Below are positions 60,654-64,000 of a stretch of DNA of 64,000 nt, one piece after another; within the stretch, counting starts at the first letter, position 1, and every line of letters begins with the position of its first letter. The notes below the pieces were generated by a model. That model ran no database searches and had not been told where the DNA came from. It saw only the letters and a list, made by a program, of their open reading frames with translations. This DNA comes from Galbitalea sp036266835. GTDB taxonomy: Bacteria > Actinomycetota > Actinomycetes > Actinomycetales > Microbacteriaceae. The translations under genes and the position numbers were made by a program. The stretch is from positions 8,396-72,395 of the forward strand of contig DATAXD010000026.1 of the NCBI GenBank assembly GCA_036266835.1, written 5' to 3'.

Positions 60654-61778
60654 ATGTCACGGCGCCGACTCGGCCGAATAATCGTTGTCCTCGCAGTCCT
60701 CGCGCTCGCTCTCACCGCGTGCTCTGCCGCCGCCGCACCCACCCCGTTACCGATTGCGTCGCCGAGCGTGCGAGTTCCCCTGAAGTGTTCACAGCTGTTT
60801 ACCGTCGATGCTGCGCGCGCCCTGGTCGGCTACCCGGTTTCCGTCAAGGCGGACGAAACGACAACTCCGGTTGACATTTACGCGATCGCCGCACGGCAGG
60901 CGGGCACCCTGTCGTGCGTCTGGGGCGGCCACGGACTCGCCGGTGAAACAGCGGGATATAACGATCAACTGGAAGTGGACATCGCACCAGATGCGAGTAC
61001 GGCCTACGCGACCAACGTTGCAGCAATATACGCGGGTACATCGCCGACCTCTGTGAATACCCCGGGCGTCAAGTCTGAGAGTCTGTGCGATCTCACGAGC
61101 TATTTCTTCTGTGGAGCCGAAATGCTTGTTGGCACCTATTGGGTTAGTGTCCAATTGCAGAACGATTACAACTTGACGATCTCTTCCGACGTCGCCAATA
61201 CCCGAATCCAACAGGTTCTCACGATTGCCGCGGCAACCCTCCGCGACGCGAAGCCCGCGGCTGCTTGGAAGCCACCTGCATCGAAGCTGCCCACCATCTG
61301 CTCGTCCACTCATTCGCGTGCAACTCTGCAGAAGATCTTGGGTATGACCGCGTTGGAACCGACGCCAACCACGTCTGGCGCGACGGACGCCTACTTTTCC
61401 GCTTTCTCCGGCGCAGCTTCGTGTCAGTCGCGCGACGACCTCGCCACGGAAACCGGCATCGCCAAGGTTATCTATGTCGATTTTGAGGTGTTGAAAGGGG
61501 GTGCCTGGTCGCTGCAGGCGCTCGTGCGATCGCCCCACAATAGCGAATACTTTGGGACGTACCGAGCAGTGAAGATCCCAGGAACAAATGCGGCTGTACT
61601 CGCGTGCAGCATCTCTTCTGACTGCTCCGCAATTGTCGCGATCAACAATAATGTGATCGAAATCGATCTCGAGGTCCCATCGACAACCAAATCGATAACT
61701 AATCTGAAACCGCCGAGCGCAAAACGAACAATCGCAACTGTGAGCGAACTGATCCGCGCGATCGGCACTGCTGACTAG
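60654..61778 (+). CDS. Lipoprotein of unknown function
   Basis: 374 aa. Signal peptide with the lipobox ALTAC (Cys near 23), then a Ser/Ala/Pro spacer and two similar mature halves, each with cysteine pairs (LKCSQLF..SCVWGG, CDLTSYFFCG; TICSSTHSR..SCQSRD, ACSISSDCS). This suggests an internal duplication. Function not recognised. GC is lower than in core genes. Position between tRNA-Ser and an integrase suggests it is element cargo. Confidence 0.75.
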   Translation: MSRRRLGRIIVVLAVLALALTACSAAAAPTPLPIASPSVRVPLKCSQLFTVDAARALVGYPVSVKADETTTPVDIYAIAARQAGTLSCVWGGHGLAGETAGYNDQLEVDIAPDASTAYATNVAAIYAGTSPTSVNTPGVKSESLCDLTSYFFCGAEMLVGTYWVSVQLQNDYNLTISSDVANTRIQQVLTIAAATLRDAKPAAAWKPPASKLPTICSSTHSRATLQKILGMTALEPTPTTSGATDAYFSAFSGAASCQSRDDLATETGIAKVIYVDFEVLKGGAWSLQALVRSPHNSEYFGTYRAVKIPGTNAAVLACSISSDCSAIVAINNNVIEIDLEVPSTTKSITNLKPPSAKRTIATVSELIRAIGTAD

Positions 61779-62021
61779 TCCTGTGGACGAGCTTGACGAC
61801 AGCATTCGTGATCCAGCCACGTCCTTGTCGACGACCTTCCAAACGCAGAGCCGCTGGAACTTCCTCGGGGCTCACCGGTCTATCTGCGCAGAGGGAATCT
61901 CCCGATGACTCGATACAGGTCGCTAACGATATGAAAACCCCTGGCAGTTGGGCGGAATCGTTCCGTTAGGCACCAGTCGAACGACGTGAGCTGCGCGCTC
62001 ACAGCATCGATTCAGCCCGGC
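61779..62021. other. Intergenic stretch, no gene seen
   Basis: About 240 bases between the lipoprotein and the convergent integrase. No tRNA repeat copy was seen here. Confidence 0.4.
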
Positions 62022-63118
62022 TCAGCTCTCTCGTGCAATCCTCCGGTCTCTGACGTCGTCGAGCCGGTCGGAGACCGAGTTGAGATCGTCTTCGAACAAG
62101 TCGGCATACGTGTCGAGCGTCATCGCTGCCGAGGCATGGCCCAGCATCCGTTGCACCGCCTTCACGTTTGCGCCGGCACTGATAGCGAGGCTGGCAGCAG
62201 TGTGTCGGAGGTCGTGGATGGTCACCCTACGAAATGTGGGGTCCACCGCACGACACGCGTCAACCGCTCGAGCAAACCATCCGTGCCACGTGTGCGGGCG
62301 CAACAAATAAATGTTGGCGAACCCGAAGAGCAGGTCCTCCGGGGCCTTGCCCTTGGACGCGAGCACAATCTTTTCGAGCAGGAAGCCTGGGACCGGCACC
62401 GACCGTGTTTCGTGTGTCTTGGGCGTTCCGATCGCCATGGCTGTTCCCACTCGAACTGCGTTTTCATCGATGCGGATACGAGGTCGAACCGTGTCAATGC
62501 TCCGCATGCGGATCGCGGTTGCTTCACCCCACCGCAGTCCCGTGTAGCTCAGGGGTAGACGAGTGTCGAGTGCTCCCCGACGTTGGATGCGAGCAACTCG
62601 ACCTGATCAAGGGTGAGGTACGCCCGTGGCTTGGGAACCTTTCGTGGCAGCATCACACCGCGTGCGGGGTTGCTTCCGATTCGGTGGTCGCGCATCGCGA
62701 CATCGAGAATGCTCGCGAGGATTCCGTGCGCTCGTTTCACAGTCGTCGCGCTCTTCCGCGAGCTGAGTGATCCGACCCAGGCCTGGACCTCCGAGTAGCG
62801 AATCTCAACGACGCGTCGACTGCCCCAAACCGGAAGGACATGGACTCGCCACGCGACCTCCAACGAGTGCCACGTGGACGGTTTCAGATGTGGACGATTC
62901 GCAAGCCATCCGACTCCGAGCTCTCCGACTGTGACGCGGCCAGCAGCAGGATCGACATACTCGCCGCGGGCGGTGCGAACGGTGACGCCGGCGAGAAATT
63001 CTTCGGCCTCTTTCTTGGTTCTGAATCCGCGCTTCTCCCGCTGATGATGAGCTGGGTCCCAGTAGCGGGCACGATACCGGCGACCGTCCGTCGTCTCGTA
63101 GGGTCGGATGCTTGGCAT
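62022..63118 (-). pseudogene. Tyrosine integrase broken by a frameshift
   Basis: The N-terminal 189 codons (63118-62549: integrase arm domain, TKKEAEEFLAGV, core-binding region with SATTVKRAHGILASILD) end at TGA just where SYTGLRWGEAT, the first catalytic-Arg motif, continues in another frame. The rest (to 62022) has HDLRHTAASLAISAG and MLGHASAAMTLDTYADLF. One base appears missing in a four-C run at 62552-62555. Joined, it would be a full-length integrase of about 365 aa. Either a real mutation or a sequencing slip. Confidence 0.85.
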
Positions 63119-63124
63119 GACGTT

Positions 63125-63892
63125 TCAGAAGAGCCGGTTGATTGGGATCGGACGCTCGCCGTCAACCGTGCGTGCGCGGATAACGCGCGACTCGAGGATC
63201 TCGTTTGTGCTGACCTCTTCGTTTGGCGTGGATGTCCACACCTCGGGGAACCGTCCGGAGGTGTCGATCCAGGTGCCGCGCTTGTCGAACGCCGTGATCG
63301 TGACGATCAGCGACTTGTCATCACGGAATAGGAGCTTGTCGGCCTCACGCCTGACCGTGCGTGTCGCATCTGCTGTGCAGAGGTACACGACACGGGTGAT
63401 GCCTTCGCGGCTGATGCGCCACGAGTGGCTGTTGACGATTGGCGCGTAGCGTTCGATCGCCTTGGGCGTCAGTTCGACCTCGACCAGTTCGGTCTCGTCC
63501 CCGCGGGTGGCGATGCCGTCGGCTTGATGGTCGTGGTAGCTCGATGCCTTGCGATCTCTCGCCCATGACCAGCCGTTGAAGAGATACCTCGCCGACGCGG
63601 AGGCGACCGCGACCTCGTGACGGAACGTTTGCCCAAGAAGGTTCAGCGGCCGCATCCCGGTGGCGCGTTGGGTGGCCCAGATCGCGGACCCGTCCTGCAA
63701 AGTCAGACGCTCCTTCTCGACGAGGCCGAGCTCTACCAGACGGGCGACCCACTGCTGTGCCCGGCGCAAAGCGACCGGCCTTGTCGCGTCAGCGAACGCG
63801 GCCAGGGCGAACCTGATCGACTCCATATCCGTGACCCGGACGACTTTCAGCCATTCGATCATCTGCTCATCGCGTCCCGTCACCAACACCAT
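63125..63892 (-). CDS. Unknown protein next to the integrase, possibly replication-related
   Basis: 255 aa. An N-terminal helical part with winged-helix look (RRAQQWVARLVELGLVEKER then LTLQDG) leads to a mixed alpha/beta domain with ELVEVELTPKAIERYAPIV, similar in look to replication-relaxation-type proteins of actinobacterial elements. The link is weak. Stop lies 6 bases before the integrase start, so the two share an operon. Codons are host-like. Confidence 0.55.
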   Translation of the reverse strand: MVLVTGRDEQMIEWLKVVRVTDMESIRFALAAFADATRPVALRRAQQWVARLVELGLVEKERLTLQDGSAIWATQRATGMRPLNLLGQTFRHEVAVASASARYLFNGWSWARDRKASSYHDHQADGIATRGDETELVEVELTPKAIERYAPIVNSHSWRISREGITRVVYLCTADATRTVRREADKLLFRDDKSLIVTITAFDKRGTWIDTSGRFPEVWTSTPNEEVSTNEILESRVIRARTVDGERPIPINRLF

Positions 63893-64000
63893 CTCGCCTG
63901 CCCCCTGATCTCTCTTCCTTATCGCTCGTCCGGCCCCGAACTCGTCTCTTCTTTCTTCTTCTATTTCTTCTCTCTTTATCCCGTCCCACCGCTGCTGCTT
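63893..64000. other. Pyrimidine-rich right edge of the window
   Basis: The last 100 bases are C/T-rich (CTCTTCTTT-like repeats from about 63935) and lack a start codon with a site. A gene may begin beyond the window. Confidence 0.4.

Noticed and set aside
62545..62559. tRNA D-arm-like TAGCTCAGGGGTAGA
   Set aside because: Lies inside the integrase coding region; no acceptor, anticodon or T arm can be formed around it.

Overview
The window is high-GC actinobacterial chromosome, most probably from the family Microbacteriaceae. This rests on three things: gene order (topA-tmk-holB, dnaX-recR-lysC-asd, pta-ackA), a Tad-type 'helicase/secretion neighbourhood' beside topA with a 6C-type small RNA next to it, and the many GTG starts with 1-, 4- or 8-base start/stop overlaps. 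No rRNA genes or CRISPR arrays were seen. Three tRNA genes are present: Thr-CGT, Pro-CGG and Ser-GGA.

Layout. 1-9.6 kb: an ABC exporter, a CPA2 antiporter, a SpoU methyltransferase, a nicotinamidase/semialdehyde dehydrogenase pair, a PBP4-like protein that has lost its catalytic motifs, an oxidoreductase and a secreted CAP-like protein. 9.65-10 kb: a structured non-coding stretch and tRNA-Thr. 10-17 kb: a TetR regulator, a secreted peptidase-like lipoprotein, and the topA-tmk-holB replication group. 17.1-20.1 kb: a reduced Tad locus (TadA ATPase, one F-type platform protein, a DUF4244 pilin-like peptide and two TadE-like proteins). 20.7-21.0 kb: tandem repeats and the 6C RNA. 21.1-25.4 kb: RidA, DUF4177, a class A penicillin-binding protein with PASTA domains, and a metallophosphoesterase.

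25.49-39.84 kb is a 14.3-kb integrative mobilizable element in the 3' end of tRNA-Pro(CGG), bounded by perfect 46-bp direct repeats. It carries an integrase, an excisionase, a MobF relaxase, a FitAB-type toxin-antitoxin pair, small membrane proteins and a decayed paralogue. Its cargo includes a four-gene, visibly lower-GC cassette: an I36-like secreted peptide, a lipoprotein, a membrane-fusion/peptidoglycan-binding adaptor and a MacB-type ABC transporter. No type IV secretion genes are present, so transfer would need a helper.

40-60 kb returns to core genome: a second SpoU methyltransferase, an RraA-like protein, thymidine kinase, a sensor system with a kinase, a degenerate kinase-like protein and a LuxR-type regulator, a radical SAM protein, mqo, asd/lysC, recR/dnaX and ackA/pta. 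Two AbiEi/DUF559-type putative nuclease genes (48.9 and 55.1 kb) are each bracketed by their own matched set of inverted repeats. From tRNA-Ser (60.2 kb) to the right edge lies a probable second, decaying integrated element: a lipoprotein, a frameshifted integrase and an unknown protein.

The observations most worth following are the I36-MacB cassette, the DUF559 genes with cognate flanking palindromes, the catalytically dead PBP4-like protein, the 6C RNA with a possible G6-tract target, and the pseudokinase signalling set.
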